From Collinsella aerofaciens (GTDB lineage: Bacteria; Actinomycetota; Coriobacteriia; Coriobacteriales; Coriobacteriaceae), in the NCBI RefSeq assembly GCF_028207065.1, contig NZ_JAQLFP010000001.1:40077-104076 (forward strand): a DNA stretch of 64,000 bases. The letters are read 5' to 3'. Shown here piece after piece: positions 54,206 through 64,000 of the stretch. Numbering within the stretch: the first letter of the stretch is position 1; each line of letters opens with the position of its first letter. Under the pieces are notes generated by a model that was not told where the DNA came from, searched no databases, and saw only the letters and a list, made by a program, of their open reading frames with translations. Made by a program: the position numbers and the translations under genes.

Positions 54206-56083
54206 TTGCGCGTTCCGTATCAAGACTGTTTTCATTTAATTGAGCCGTTGCTCGCCAAGGTCGAAAAGCCGAGCCGCTATATCGATCACGAGTGGGGCAC
54301 GCTTTCCAAGGCCGATGCCGACTACCGTTGCTGCCTGATCTACCCGGATGTGTACGAGGTTGGTCTGCCCAACCAGGGTATCGCCATCCTCTACAACATC
54401 CTTAACCAGGCCGAGGGCATCTCCTGCGAGCGTGGCTATGTGCCGTGGCCCGATATGGGTGACGCTATGCGCGAGGCAGGCATTCCGCTGCTCTCGCTCG
54501 AGGGTGCAGCGCCGGTCGCTTCGTTTGATATCGTCGGCCTGCATGTGCCGCACGAGATGGCGGTGACGAACTTCCTTGAGGCACTCGATCTCGCTGGCAT
54601 TCCGCTGCTAGCGGCCGACCGAGGTGAAGACGACCCCATCATCATCGCCGGCGGCCCCTCGGTGTACAACCCCGAGCCGTACGCGGCCTTCTTCGATGCC
54701 ATCCTCATCGGCGAGGGCGAGGAATCGCTGCTCGAGACCTGCCAGCTGCATCGCCGCCTGCGCGACGAAGGAGTCCCGCGCGCGCAGATTGTTGAGCAGC
54801 TTGCATCCATTGCCGGCAACTACGTGCCGTCGCTCTATGAGGTTCGTCACGACGAGCCCTGCTCGCCGCACGGCTACACCGTGCCGCGCGAGGGCAAGGA
54901 TGCGCCGACCGTGGTCTACAAACGCGTCGTCGAGGATTTCGGCGCCACGAATCCGCTGTCGCAGTCGTGCGTGCCCTATGCGCAGCTGGTTCACGACCGC
55001 CTGTCTATTGAGATTCTGCGCGGCTGCGCTCGCGGCTGTCGTTTTTGCCAGGCCGGCATGACGTATCGCCCGGTGCGTGAGCGTTCGGCCGACCAGATCG
55101 TCTCGTCGGTGATTCAGGGTCTGGAAAAGACCGGCTATGACGAGGTGTCGCTGACCTCGCTCTCCACGACCGACCACTCCTGCATTCGTGACGTGCTTGA
55201 CAGGCTCAACCGTCGCCTGGAAGATACGGGTATTCGCGTGTCTATTCCGTCGCAGCGCTTGGATTCGTTTGGCGTGGATATGGCCGAGTCGGTCGCCGGC
55301 GAAAAGAAGGGCGGCCTGACGTTCGCGCCCGAGGCCGGCAGCCAGCGCATGCGCGACATCATTAACAAGAACGTGACCGAGGAGGACCTGGACCGTGCGG
55401 CCAAGGCGGCCTTCGAGGCCGGCTGGAACCGCATGAAGCTCTACTTTATGATGGGCCTTCCCGGCGAGCGCGACGAGGACATCGTGGCCATCGCCAATCT
55501 GGCCGATCACGTGCTGGAGCTCGGTCGTTCCGTGGTGCCCAAGGCTCGTCGCGGCTCGATCTCGGTGTCGATCTCGGTTTCGGTCTTTATCCCCAAGGCT
55601 GCCACGCCGTTCCAGTGGTGCCCGCAGCTCGACTACGACGACGTCAAGCGTCGCCAGAAGCTGCTCATCACGAGCGTTCGCAACCGTGCCGTCCGCGTTC
55701 ATTACCACGATGCCGAGACCTCGCTCATCGAGGCCGCGCTGTCCCGCGCCGGTCGTGACATGACGCCCGTCATCATCGACGCTTGGCGCTCGGGCTCTCG
55801 CTTTGACGCCTGGGTGGAGCATTTCTCGCTCGATAACTGGAAGGAGGCTGCTGCCAAAAACGGCATCGACCTCAATGAGCTCGTGCACCTGCCCTACGAG
55901 TTGGACTGGCGCCTGCCGTGGGAGCATGTGAGCCCCGGCTGCACGCGTGGCTTCCTCGAGCGCGAGTACCGTCGCTCGCTCGAGGGTGTCACGACTCCCG
56001 ACTGCACCCGCACGTCGTGCACCGGCTGCGGAATCTGCCCCACGCTCCACGTCAAGAATGTATTGATGGGTGATCGCGCATGA
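54206..56083 (+). CDS. B12-binding-type radical SAM protein (TIGR03960-like)
   Basis: 625 residues from TTG 54206. An N-terminal cobalamin-binding-like region contains LPNQGIAILYNILNQ and VGLHVPHEMAVTNFLEAL. The radical SAM core has the cluster motif C-x3-C-x2-C in ILRGCARGCRFCQAG near residue 274, then VSLTSLSTTDHSCI. The C-terminus has a Cys-rich end (CTRTSCTGCGICPTLH). It is always paired with the DUF2344 gene that follows, here with a 4-base overlap (ATGA). A tRNA or ribosomal modification role is often supposed but not established. Confidence 0.88.
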   Translation: MRVPYQDCFHLIEPLLAKVEKPSRYIDHEWGTLSKADADYRCCLIYPDVYEVGLPNQGIAILYNILNQAEGISCERGYVPWPDMGDAMREAGIPLLSLEGAAPVASFDIVGLHVPHEMAVTNFLEALDLAGIPLLAADRGEDDPIIIAGGPSVYNPEPYAAFFDAILIGEGEESLLETCQLHRRLRDEGVPRAQIVEQLASIAGNYVPSLYEVRHDEPCSPHGYTVPREGKDAPTVVYKRVVEDFGATNPLSQSCVPYAQLVHDRLSIEILRGCARGCRFCQAGMTYRPVRERSADQIVSSVIQGLEKTGYDEVSLTSLSTTDHSCIRDVLDRLNRRLEDTGIRVSIPSQRLDSFGVDMAESVAGEKKGGLTFAPEAGSQRMRDIINKNVTEEDLDRAAKAAFEAGWNRMKLYFMMGLPGERDEDIVAIANLADHVLELGRSVVPKARRGSISVSISVSVFIPKAATPFQWCPQLDYDDVKRRQKLLITSVRNRAVRVHYHDAETSLIEAALSRAGRDMTPVIIDAWRSGSRFDAWVEHFSLDNWKEAAAKNGIDLNELVHLPYELDWRLPWEHVSPGCTRGFLEREYRRSLEGVTTPDCTRTSCTGCGICPTLHVKNVLMGDRA

Positions 56084-56892
56084 GTGAGCGCCTGACCGAC
56101 AACCCCACGCTCTTTAGGCTTCGTGTTCGCTATGGCAAGCGCGATCGCCTTAAGTACCTGGGCCATCTCGAAGTAATCCATACCATTGAGCGCATCGTGC
56201 GCCGTGCGGGACTTCCCTATGCCGTCACGCAGGGCTTCTCTCCGCACATGCGCGTGGGCTTCTCTTCGGCGCTACCGGTGGGTACGTCGTCGACCTGCGA
56301 GTGGTATGACCTGTTTATGACCGAGTTCGTGGCGCTCGACGAGGCGTTTGGGCGCCTGGCTGCGGCGTCACCGGCCGATCTGGCGCCCATCGAGGCGGCG
56401 TATATCGACGTGCGCACGCCGGCGTTGACGGCGCAGCTCACGCGTCTGTCGTATCGCATCGACCTGCACTTGGATCCCGAGGCGCCCGTAAGCGCCGACG
56501 AGGTGCGTCGTGCGATCGACACGCTGCGCGCCGACCATGGCATCGACTACGCGCGCGGCAAAAAGAGCAAGCGCTTGGATTTGGATCACACGCTCGTGGG
56601 CTATGAGCTCACGGCTGGGGAGCGTCCGGACCATCTGGTGCTCATGCTCGACACCCATGCCGACAACGAGGGCTCCATGCGTCCGGAAATTTTGCTTTCC
56701 GCTGCTGATGTTTTGTTGCAGGGCTTGACCCCGGGCGTGGATGCACCTATTGTTTCCACCGGTATGCAAGACCTCGTGACCATCTGCTCCTACGATGTCG
56801 AGCGTCAGAATCAAGCATGCGAGGACGACGAGGGCCGACTCGTCAGCCCCATACCTGTGCGAACTTGTGGATTTGCTCCACATACTCGTTGA
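56080..56892 (+). CDS. DUF2344 protein, radical-SAM-associated (TIGR03936-like)
   Basis: 270 residues. Family features: LRVRYGKRDRLKYLGHLEV, RRAGLPYAVTQGFSPHMRV and GFSSALPVGTSSTCEWYDL. Its ATG lies inside the stop region of the radical SAM gene, so the two are translated together. In some bacteria the two are one chain. The ~50 C-terminal residues after LLQGLTPGVDAP are variable. Confidence 0.85.
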   Translation: MSERLTDNPTLFRLRVRYGKRDRLKYLGHLEVIHTIERIVRRAGLPYAVTQGFSPHMRVGFSSALPVGTSSTCEWYDLFMTEFVALDEAFGRLAAASPADLAPIEAAYIDVRTPALTAQLTRLSYRIDLHLDPEAPVSADEVRRAIDTLRADHGIDYARGKKSKRLDLDHTLVGYELTAGERPDHLVLMLDTHADNEGSMRPEILLSAADVLLQGLTPGVDAPIVSTGMQDLVTICSYDVERQNQACEDDEGRLVSPIPVRTCGFAPHTR

Positions 56893-56917
56893 CGGGGGTA
56901 TTTTCGCCTGCTACTAT
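56889..56917 (+). promoter_or_regulatory. Promoter of rplU-rpmA
   Basis: TTGACG (56889-56894), 17 bases, TACTAT (56912-56917). It overlaps the last codons of the DUF2344 gene and gives a leader of about 35 bases before rplU. Confidence 0.7.
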
Positions 56918-56959
56918 ATTCGGCTGTTGCACTAACTGATGCATGAAGGGCAAGTAAAC

Positions 56960-57334
56960 ATGTACGCAATCGTTAACACGGGCGGCAAGCAGTACAAGGT
57001 CGCCACCGACGATGTCATCACCGTCGAGAAGATCGAGGGCAATGAGGGCGACAAGGTCACCCTGCCGGTCATCTTCCTCAACGATGGTAAGAAGATCGTC
57101 ACCGATCCCGACAAGCTGGCCAAGGCCAAGGTTACCGCTCAGATCGTTGAGCAGTTCAAGGGCGAGAAGCAGCTGGTCTTCAAGTTCCACAAGCGTAAGC
57201 GCTATCGTCGTCTGAAGGGTCACCGTCAGCAGCTCACCAAGCTGAAGATCGTGAAGGTCCAGGCTACGTCCCGCGCCAAGAAGGCTGTCAAGGCAGAGGC
57301 CGAGGCTGTTGCCGAGGCTCCCGTCGCCGAGTAG
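56960..57334 (+). CDS. rplU: Ribosomal protein bL21
   Basis: 124 residues from ATG 56960 (MYAIVNTGGKQYKVATDD), with GAAGGG upstream. The L21 core ends near KIVKVQAT; beyond it an Ala/Glu-rich tail of ~25 residues is added, common in Actinobacteria. Part of the large subunit. Next is rpmA after 33 bases. Confidence 0.97.
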   Translation: MYAIVNTGGKQYKVATDDVITVEKIEGNEGDKVTLPVIFLNDGKKIVTDPDKLAKAKVTAQIVEQFKGEKQLVFKFHKRKRYRRLKGHRQQLTKLKIVKVQATSRAKKAVKAEAEAVAEAPVAE

Positions 57335-57367
57335 ATTACACTCGTAACGAAAGAGTAGGTATACACA

Positions 57368-57625
57368 ATGGCACACAAAAAAGGACTCGGTTCCTCCCGT
57401 AATGGCCGTGACTCCCGCGGTCAGCGCCTTGGCACGAAGCGCTATGCCGGCCAGACGGTAACCACGGGCACGATTCTCGTCCGTCAGCACGGCACTCACA
57501 TCCACCCGGGTGAGAACGTTGGCCGTGGCAAGGACGATACGCTGTTCGCGCTGGTCGACGGTACCGTTGAGTTCCACAAGGGTATCAAGCACAGGGTCAG
57601 CGTACGCCCGCTCGCGAACGCGTAA
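57368..57625 (+). CDS. rpmA: Ribosomal protein bL27
   Basis: 85 residues: [20 protein letters not shown] at the N-terminus and GTIIVRQ-type segment ([15 protein letters not shown]). The N-terminus starts directly with MAHKK, without the Firmicutes-type extension cleaved by Prp. The protein sits near the peptidyl transferase centre. Confidence 0.97.
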   Translation: MAHKKGLGSSRNGRDSRGQRLGTKRYAGQTVTTGTILVRQHGTHIHPGENVGRGKDDTLFALVDGTVEFHKGIKHRVSVRPLANA

Positions 57626-57650
57626 TTCACCCTTCATAGAGCACATATGT

Positions 57651-57695
57651 GGGAGGCACTTGAGTTTTAGGATTCAAGGGTCTCCCTCTTTTTGT
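57651..57695 (+). terminator. Hairpin with T-run between rpmA and obgE
   Basis: GGGAG (57651) pairs with CTCCC (57682-57686) and CTTGA with TCAAG inside it, with a 3/3 internal loop, followed by TCTTTTTG. Probably a partial terminator that sets obgE expression below the ribosomal genes. Confidence 0.65.
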
Positions 57696-57697
57696 AG

Positions 57698-59176
<1,479 letters not shown>

Positions 59177-59179
59177 GCC

Positions 59180-59857
59180 ATGTCGCTGCGCGGTGGAATC
59201 GGTTTGCCCGAGCTGCCCATAAAAGAGGGCAAAGAGTTTCGGCTTGGCATTATGGGCGGCACCTTCGACCCGATTCATTACGGGCACTTGGTGACTGCCG
59301 AGCAGGCGCGCGAGTCGCTCGACTTGGACGCTGTGCTCTTTATGCCGGCCGGCTCTCCCGCCTTTAAGCTTGACAAGCCGGTGACGCCTGCTGAGGACCG
59401 TTATGCCATGACGGTTCTCGCCACCGCCGCGAATCCGGCTTTTTTGGCGAGCCGTTTCGAGATCGACCGTCCGGGCGTGACCTATACTGCCGATACGCTT
59501 CATGCCCTTCGCGACTTTTACCCGCCGCAGGTAAAGCTCTACTTTATTACGGGCGCCGACGCGATTATTGATATTGTGACCTGGCATGATGCCGAGCGAA
59601 TTGCTGAGCTTGCTACCTTTATTGCGGCGACGCGACCGGGTTTTGATATCGATACGGCGCGTGCCCGAATCAAAGAGTCGGGGCTGCCGTTCGATGTGCG
59701 CTATATTCAGATTCCGGCGCTGGCGATCAGCTCGACGAACATTCGTAAGCGAGTTGCCCGCGGCATGAGCGTGCGCTATCTTACGAGCGAGTCCGTGCTC
59801 GGCTACATTCGCAAGCGCAGGCTGTATGCCGATTTGGGCCAAGAAGATTTTGAGTGA
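59180..59857 (+). CDS. nadD: Nicotinate-nucleotide adenylyltransferase
   Basis: 225 residues. The nucleotidyltransferase motif LGIMGGTFDPIHYGHLV (H-x-G-H) and the C-terminal ISSTNIRKRVARGMSVRYL are diagnostic. It makes deamido-NAD from nicotinate mononucleotide and ATP. About 20 residues precede the first strand, slightly more than usual. It starts 3 bases after obgE; its stop overlaps the next start. Confidence 0.94.
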   Translation: MSLRGGIGLPELPIKEGKEFRLGIMGGTFDPIHYGHLVTAEQARESLDLDAVLFMPAGSPAFKLDKPVTPAEDRYAMTVLATAANPAFLASRFEIDRPGVTYTADTLHALRDFYPPQVKLYFITGADAIIDIVTWHDAERIAELATFIAATRPGFDIDTARARIKESGLPFDVRYIQIPALAISSTNIRKRVARGMSVRYLTSESVLGYIRKRRLYADLGQEDFE

Positions 59858-60477
59858 TGGGGGCTACGTTGTCGGTAGAGGATCAGTTTGAGGGCGATGA
59901 GCGCGCGCTGCTCAAGCGCATTCAAGAGCTGCTCGATGTTCGCATGAAAGATAAGCGCAAGCGCTATGTGCATTCGCTGGGTGTTGCCGAGACCGCACTT
60001 CATCTGGCCGAGGTCTACGGCGTTGACCGCTTTGATGCGGCTGCCGCCGGCTTAGTTCACGACTGGGACAAGGTTCTTTCCGATGACGAGCTCGTGGCCC
60101 GCGCGCTTCACTATGGCATCAAGGTTGCCGGCTCTCCTTCCGCCGCGACGCCGCTTTTGCATGGCCCCGTTGCCGCCTATGAGCTTCCGCAGCTTTTCCC
60201 CGAGCTGTCGCCGGCCGTTTTCCAGGCTGTCGACCGTCACACCGTGGGTGCCTGCGACATGACGCCGCTCGATATGGTGGTCTTTGTGGCAGATGCCATC
60301 GAGCCCAACCGTCACGGCGACTATGCCCATGCGCTGCGCAAGATGGTGGGGAAGTCCTCGCTCGATGAGTTGTTCTTCTCCTGTTTTGCGCAGGGTCTGG
60401 TCTTTGTGATCCAGTCCGGGCGCTATCTTTATCCCACGGCTATTACGATTTACAACCATTACGCCCAGCTGCGCTAG
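59857..60477 (+). CDS. yqeK: HD-domain protein YqeK (Ap4A hydrolase-like)
   Basis: About 206 residues; ATG 59857 overlaps the nadD stop (TGATG), with TTG 59869 as an alternative. Metal-binding HD features: YVHSLGVAETALHLAEVYG, AAAGLVHDWDK, HGPVAAYELPQ and DRHTVGACDMTPLDMVVFVAD. Family members hydrolyse diadenosine tetraphosphate symmetrically. The nadD-yqeK-rsfS order is highly conserved. Confidence 0.9.
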   Translation: MGATLSVEDQFEGDERALLKRIQELLDVRMKDKRKRYVHSLGVAETALHLAEVYGVDRFDAAAAGLVHDWDKVLSDDELVARALHYGIKVAGSPSAATPLLHGPVAAYELPQLFPELSPAVFQAVDRHTVGACDMTPLDMVVFVADAIEPNRHGDYAHALRKMVGKSSLDELFFSCFAQGLVFVIQSGRYLYPTAITIYNHYAQLR

Positions 60478-60505
60478 CTCGGGTGTGTCTAGAAAGAGGT
60501 ATTCC

Positions 60506-60961
60506 ATGGCCGACGAGACCATGACTGACGAGCAGATTCTTGAAGGTGTGGAGCACAAGAGTTTCGTTGCCACGTCCGACCGCACCGCCGCCTCGCTGTC
60601 CGCGAGCGGTGTCGCCGCCGAGGATGTCGCCCGCGCCGCCGCGCAGGCCGCCTACGACAAGAAGGGCGAGGACGTGCAGGTGCTCGACCTGAGCGAGCTT
60701 TCCGACGTGTGCGACTACTTTGTGCTTGCCACCGGTACCAACAACCGCCAGGTCGATTCGATTGTCGACGAGATCGAGGAGAAGGTTGCCGAGGCTTGCG
60801 GCGAGCATCCGTTCTCCATCGAGGGCCGCGAGCAGAAGATCTGGATGCTCATGGACTACGGCTCGGTCGTCGTCCACGTCTTCACTCCCGAAGCCCGCGA
60901 CTTCTACCGCCTTGAAAAGCTCTGGGGTGACGCCCCCCAGCTTCCCCTCGACCTCCTCTAG
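60506..60961 (+). CDS. rsfS: Ribosomal silencing factor RsfS
   Basis: 151 residues from ATG 60506, with AAAGAGG upstream; the frame open from 60485 is less likely. Family features: DLSELSDVCDYFVLATGTNN, RQVDSIVDEIEE and YGSVVVHVFTPEARDFYRLE-like C-terminus. It binds L14 and blocks subunit joining under starvation. About 40 N-terminal residues precede the conserved domain. Confidence 0.93.
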   Translation: MADETMTDEQILEGVEHKSFVATSDRTAASLSASGVAAEDVARAAAQAAYDKKGEDVQVLDLSELSDVCDYFVLATGTNNRQVDSIVDEIEEKVAEACGEHPFSIEGREQKIWMLMDYGSVVVHVFTPEARDFYRLEKLWGDAPQLPLDLL

Positions 60962-61003
60962 TAGTTCATTTGGGACGGGCTTTTTAGCTAACCTCTACCG
61001 TTC

Positions 61004-61045
61004 GCCGGGCAGTTGCATCATTCGCAGCTGCCCGGCTTTCTTTTT
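61004..61045 (+). terminator. Intrinsic terminator after rsfS
   Basis: 13-base arms 61004-61016 and 61024-61036 with one wobble pair and a 7-base loop, followed by TTTCTTTTTG. Ends the obgE-nadD-yqeK-rsfS group. Confidence 0.85.
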
Positions 61046-61055
61046 GTCATAGGGA

Positions 61056-62309
61056 CTAATCGTTGAAGCGGGATTGGCGGCCGAAGGATAGGGCAGTGTC
61101 GCCGAACTTGTCTCGGACGGCGTCGATAGCGACTGAGAGGTCGCGACGGTCGCTGGATTGGGCGCCGCGATCATCGACTTCACAGAACAGGTCGGTCTGG
61201 ATGCCGCCCTGATGATCGAAGTCGCTCATGCCGATGCCCGCCAGGCGCACATGCATGCCTTCCTGCCAGATGTTGTCGAGCAGCTCGAGCGCCACCGCCA
61301 CAAAGATGTTCTCATCGTCGGTCGGATGAGGCAGCCGGCGCTGTGCCGAGCGACCGCTTCCATACGAATACTTGAGCTTGAGCGTCACCGTGGCGCCCGT
61401 CAGTCCCTGACGGCGCAGGCGGCGTCCCACTGACTCGCCCAACAGCGCAATCGCCGCTTCGATGTCCCTGCGCTCAGTCAAATCTTTCGCAAAGGTGCGC
61501 TCATTGCTCACCGATTTAACCTCGCGCTCTTCATCGAGACTCGTGACTTCGGAGATTTCAAGTCCCAGCGCACGCTGACGCATACGTTCGCCGTTGACGC
61601 CAAAAATAGAGGCCAAGGTGGATTCCGGCGCGCGTGACAGCTCGCCGAGCGTGTAGATGCGCATACGGCGCAGTCGCTCCTCGGCCGAGCGCCCGATGCC
61701 GCTCATGGCAGATACCGGCAGCGCGGCCAAAAAGCGCTGCTCGGTTCCGGGGCGCACGATGGTCAGCCCAAACGGCTTATCACGCTCGCTTGCGATCTTT
61801 GCGACCGTCTTGTTGCAGCCCACGCCAATGGAGCAGGTCACTCCCAGCGCTGCCACGCGGTCGCTTATACGCCGCGCAACCAGTAGCGGGTCTTCGGGCG
61901 CAAAGCGACCCGGTGTGATATCGATAAAGGCTTCGTCGATGGATACGCGCTCAACGCGCGGCGTCTCCTCGGCAAGAATTGCCATGACCTGCGCGCTCAC
62001 CTCGCGGTAGCGATCAAAGTGCCCGTGCGTCCAAATGGCTTGCGGGCACAAGCGCCGCGCCTCGGCCGAGGCCATGGCGGAGTGCACGCCAAAGCGACGC
62101 GCCTCATACGAACACGTGGACACGACGCCACGCGAATCGGCGTCTCCGCCCACGATGAGCGGCTTTCCGCGCCACTCGGGGTGGTCGAGCATCTCCACGC
62201 TCGCAAAAAACGCATCGAGGTCCATGAGGCCCACCGCCGGACCCGTCCAGGGGGGCGGCGTGACGCCCATGGCATCCTCATAACCGTATGTATGTTCGCG
62301 TCTTTCCAT
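61056..62309 (-). CDS. dinB: DNA polymerase IV (Y-family)
   Basis: 417 residues. Y-family features: VGLMDLDAFFASVEMLDHPE, VVSTCSYEARRFGVHSAMA, RVSIDEAFIDITPGRFAP (catalytic DE) and GVGCNKTVAKIASERDKPFG. It carries out translesion synthesis. There is no beta-clamp-binding motif of obvious form at the very C-terminus. It is transcribed alone on the minus strand, divergent from the rpsP operon, with 201 bases between the start codons. Confidence 0.92.
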   Translation of the reverse strand: MERREHTYGYEDAMGVTPPPWTGPAVGLMDLDAFFASVEMLDHPEWRGKPLIVGGDADSRGVVSTCSYEARRFGVHSAMASAEARRLCPQAIWTHGHFDRYREVSAQVMAILAEETPRVERVSIDEAFIDITPGRFAPEDPLLVARRISDRVAALGVTCSIGVGCNKTVAKIASERDKPFGLTIVRPGTEQRFLAALPVSAMSGIGRSAEERLRRMRIYTLGELSRAPESTLASIFGVNGERMRQRALGLEISEVTSLDEEREVKSVSNERTFAKDLTERRDIEAAIALLGESVGRRLRRQGLTGATVTLKLKYSYGSGRSAQRRLPHPTDDENIFVAVALELLDNIWQEGMHVRLAGIGMSDFDHQGGIQTDLFCEVDDRGAQSSDRRDLSVAIDAVRDKFGDTALSFGRQSRFND

Positions 62310-62425
62310 GTCATGAGTATACCGCGCAGCTCATGTGGGGTGCGTGTATGTGCTTGCAAATCCCGAATTCTTGTCTAAGATATGGATTTGCCCTCGACTA
62401 CACCGAAGAAGTTGGTCTCACGGAC

Positions 62426-62454
62426 TTCACCTGCCCGCGTCGATGGCGTATTAT
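62426..62454 (+). promoter_or_regulatory. Candidate promoter of the rpsP operon
   Basis: TTCACC (62426-62431), 17 bases, TATTAT (62449-62454). A small stem GCAGC-CTAAA-GCTGC lies in the resulting leader, before the ribosome site GGAGGAG. Confidence 0.5.
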
Positions 62455-62510
62455 GTTCAACTGTTTGTTTGTAGTTGCAGCCTAAAGCTGCTTGGTTGGA
62501 GGAGTTTCCT

Positions 62511-62852
62511 TTGGCAGTCAAGATTCGCCTTGCTCGTCACGGCGCTAAGAAGCGTCCGTACTACCGTGTCGTCGTCGCCGATTCCCGCGCCCCGCGTGAC
62601 GGTCGTATCATCGAGGAGGTTGGCCGCTACAACCCGATGACCGCCCCCAAGACCATCAACCTCGACCTCGAGAAGATCGCCGACTGGCAGTCCAAGGGCG
62701 CTCAGCTCACCGACGCCGTCGCCGCTCTGGTCAAGGCCGCCAACGAGGGCGAGAAGACCGAGACCGTCGTCAAGAAGTCCAAGAAGCAGCTCGCCAAAGA
62801 GGCCGAGGCCGCTAAGGCTGCCGCTGAGGCCGCTGAGGGCGCCGAGGAGTAA
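62511..62852 (+). CDS. rpsP: Ribosomal protein bS16
   Basis: 113 residues from TTG 62511, preceded by [27 protein letters not shown] and EEVGRYNPM are S16 signatures. The C-terminal ~30 residues are Lys/Ala/Glu-rich beyond the usual S16. It heads the operon rpsP-khpA-rimM-trmD. Confidence 0.97.
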   Translation: MAVKIRLARHGAKKRPYYRVVVADSRAPRDGRIIEEVGRYNPMTAPKTINLDLEKIADWQSKGAQLTDAVAALVKAANEGEKTETVVKKSKKQLAKEAEAAKAAAEAAEGAEE

Positions 62853-62855
62853 ATC

Positions 62856-63140
62856 GTGCCTGAGGTTGACGCTGCACAGCTCGAGGGTGAGGCAATGCTC
62901 TCAGATCGCATCGCCGATCTCGTCGAATATCTCGTTGTTCAGATCGTCGACGACCCGGATTCCGTGAGCCTTGAGGTCATCGATGGTGACGACGCCTCTA
63001 CGATCGAGGTTTCTGTCGCCGAGGATGACGTCGCTAAGGTCATCGGCCGTCGTGGCCGTACCATCAAGGCCATTCGCACGCTCGCCCGTGCACTGGCCGC
63101 TCGCCTCGACACTGCTGTCGAGGTAGAGGTTCTGGGCTAG
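62856..63140 (+). CDS. khpA: KH-domain RNA-binding protein (KhpA-like)
   Basis: 94 residues from GTG 62856. ATG 62895 is preceded by GAGGGTGAGG and would give 81 residues, closer to the normal KhpA size; both are possible. The KH core is DVAKVIGRRGRTIKAIRTL (GXXG). It forms an RNA-binding pair with KhpB in many bacteria and sits in the conserved rpsP-rimM position. Confidence 0.88.
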   Translation: MPEVDAAQLEGEAMLSDRIADLVEYLVVQIVDDPDSVSLEVIDGDDASTIEVSVAEDDVAKVIGRRGRTIKAIRTLARALAARLDTAVEVEVLG

Positions 63141-63144
63141 GACC

Positions 63145-63666
63145 TTGAGGTCCCAGTACAAAAACATCGCCCGTGTGGTCAAGCCGCACGGAAGGAAGGG
63201 GGAGGTCCTCGCGCAGCCGCTGCGGGGGCTTCCTTCTGTATTAGAGCCGGGTATGCGCGTCGCCCTGACGCCGCCGGCGCTCAAGCGCGACCGCTTTTGC
63301 ACGGTCGTGTCCGTCACCGATACGGGCGATGGCGATCTGGTCTCGTTTGAGGGCATTGACGACTTGACGGCCGCCGAGGGCATCACGGGATGCTATGTGT
63401 TGGCAAATCGTGACGATTTTGAGCTCGATTCACTCGACGCCGCCTATACCGACCTGATGGGTCGCGAGGTGGTCGACGAGCGCTTCGGTTCGCTCGGCAC
63501 GATCGTCGAGATCGTGTCGACGCCCGCTAACGATGTTTGGGTTGTCGAGGGTGATCGGTACGGCGAGGTACTGATTCCCGTGATCGAGCAGGTTGTGCTC
63601 GATCTTCCCGACACAGGAACAATTTCCGTCCACGTTATGGACGGCCTGATCGATATGGACAAGTAG
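63145..63666 (+). CDS. rimM: 16S rRNA processing protein RimM
   Basis: 173 residues from TTG 63145, five bases after the KH gene stop. NIARVVKPHGRKGEVLAQPL and the PRC-barrel part DLMGREVVDERFGSLGTIVE and GEVLIPVIEQVV are characteristic. It assists maturation of the 30S head around S19. Confidence 0.93.
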   Translation: MRSQYKNIARVVKPHGRKGEVLAQPLRGLPSVLEPGMRVALTPPALKRDRFCTVVSVTDTGDGDLVSFEGIDDLTAAEGITGCYVLANRDDFELDSLDAAYTDLMGREVVDERFGSLGTIVEIVSTPANDVWVVEGDRYGEVLIPVIEQVVLDLPDTGTISVHVMDGLIDMDK

Positions 63667-63676
63667 GGAGGACAAC

Positions 63677-64000
63677 ATGCTGATTGAGACCCTTTCGGTC
63701 TTTCCCGAGATGTTTGAGCCCGTCATGTCCACATCGATTTTGGGCCGCGCCCGCAAGGCCGGCCTTTTTGATTTTAAGGCGTATAACCTGCGCGACTGGA
63801 CGCACGACCGCCATCGCACCGTCGATGACGAGCCGTATGGCGGCGGGCAGGGCATGCTCATGAAGGTCGAGCCTATCGCCGAGGCCATCGAGGCCATTAG
63901 CGCAGAGGGTCCCAAGCCCACTGTGGTGTTCTTTACCCCCTGTGGCGAGCCTTTTACGCAGCATGTGGCCGAGCGCCTGCTCAAAAGCGAGCGCCTGCTG
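63677..64000 (+). CDS. trmD: tRNA (guanine-N1)-methyltransferase, 5' part
   Basis: 108 codons are visible from ATG 63677 (GGGAGG upstream); the gene runs off the window. TLSVFPEMFEPVMSTSILGR, the FDFKAYNLRDWT segment and DDEPYGGGQGMLMKVEPIA are typical of the TrmD knot fold N-terminus. It methylates G37 of tRNAs with a following G. Confidence 0.93.
   Translation, partial: MLIETLSVFPEMFEPVMSTSILGRARKAGLFDFKAYNLRDWTHDRHRTVDDEPYGGGQGMLMKVEPIAEAIEAISAEGPKPTVVFFTPCGEPFTQHVAERLLKSERLL

Noticed and set aside
54608-56050. 480-residue minus-strand frame opposite the radical-SAM gene
   Set aside because: Shadow frame without recognisable features.

Overview
The window looks like a chromosomal segment of a Coriobacteriia-type actinobacterium, probably Collinsella or a close relative. 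This is inferred from the high-GC core genes, the gene order (mreBCD-mrdA-rodA, a radical-SAM/DUF2344 pair, rplU-rpmA-obgE-nadD-yqeK-rsfS, rpsP-khpA-rimM-trmD) and the single-block shikimate cluster. No rRNA or marker allows a firmer placement.

Positions 1 to about 30000 form a surface-polysaccharide locus of mosaic base composition. It opens with the 3' part of a repeat-rich NlpC/P60 surface protein. A Wzx-type flippase follows, then several glycosyltransferases (GT2, GT4, WsaF-like), a DUF2142 membrane protein, a polysaccharide pyruvyl transferase and an acyltransferase; most of these are AT-richer than the rest of the window. A GC-rich dTDP-L-rhamnose cassette (rfbA, rfbB, fused rfbC-rfbD) is split by an AT-richer two-gene unit: a DUF4869-like protein and a small P-loop ATPase. 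After it come a YfhO-like protein, two more GT2 enzymes, a DUF6020-like membrane protein and a TagG/TagH-type ABC exporter. Together they could make, decorate (rhamnose, pyruvate, acyl) and export a cell-surface glycan. No clear Wzy polymerase was recognised.

Positions 30000 to 32400 form a rearranged junction: tRNA-Arg(TCT), a short relic of the 3' end of aroQ, an intact IS256-family element, and a second DUF4869 gene without an ATPase partner.

Positions 32430 to 40951 hold a minus-strand aromatic amino acid operon: DAHP synthase, tyrA, aroB, aroA, aroC, pheA, an aroE-aroK fusion and aroQ. Upstream of the first gene, a 20-codon open frame overlaps an intrinsic-terminator-like hairpin, which suggests attenuation.

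Positions 41040 to 64000 are housekeeping: tRNA-Arg(CCG), a P-type ATPase, a zinc-ribbon membrane protein, a cyclophilin, a TPR membrane protein, the rod-shape operon, the radical-SAM pair, the L21/L27/Obg group, nadD, yqeK, rsfS, dinB and the start of the rpsP-trmD operon, which runs off the window end.

The best candidates for something undescribed are the DUF4869/P-loop pair with its orphan paralogue, and the leader upstream of DAHP synthase.
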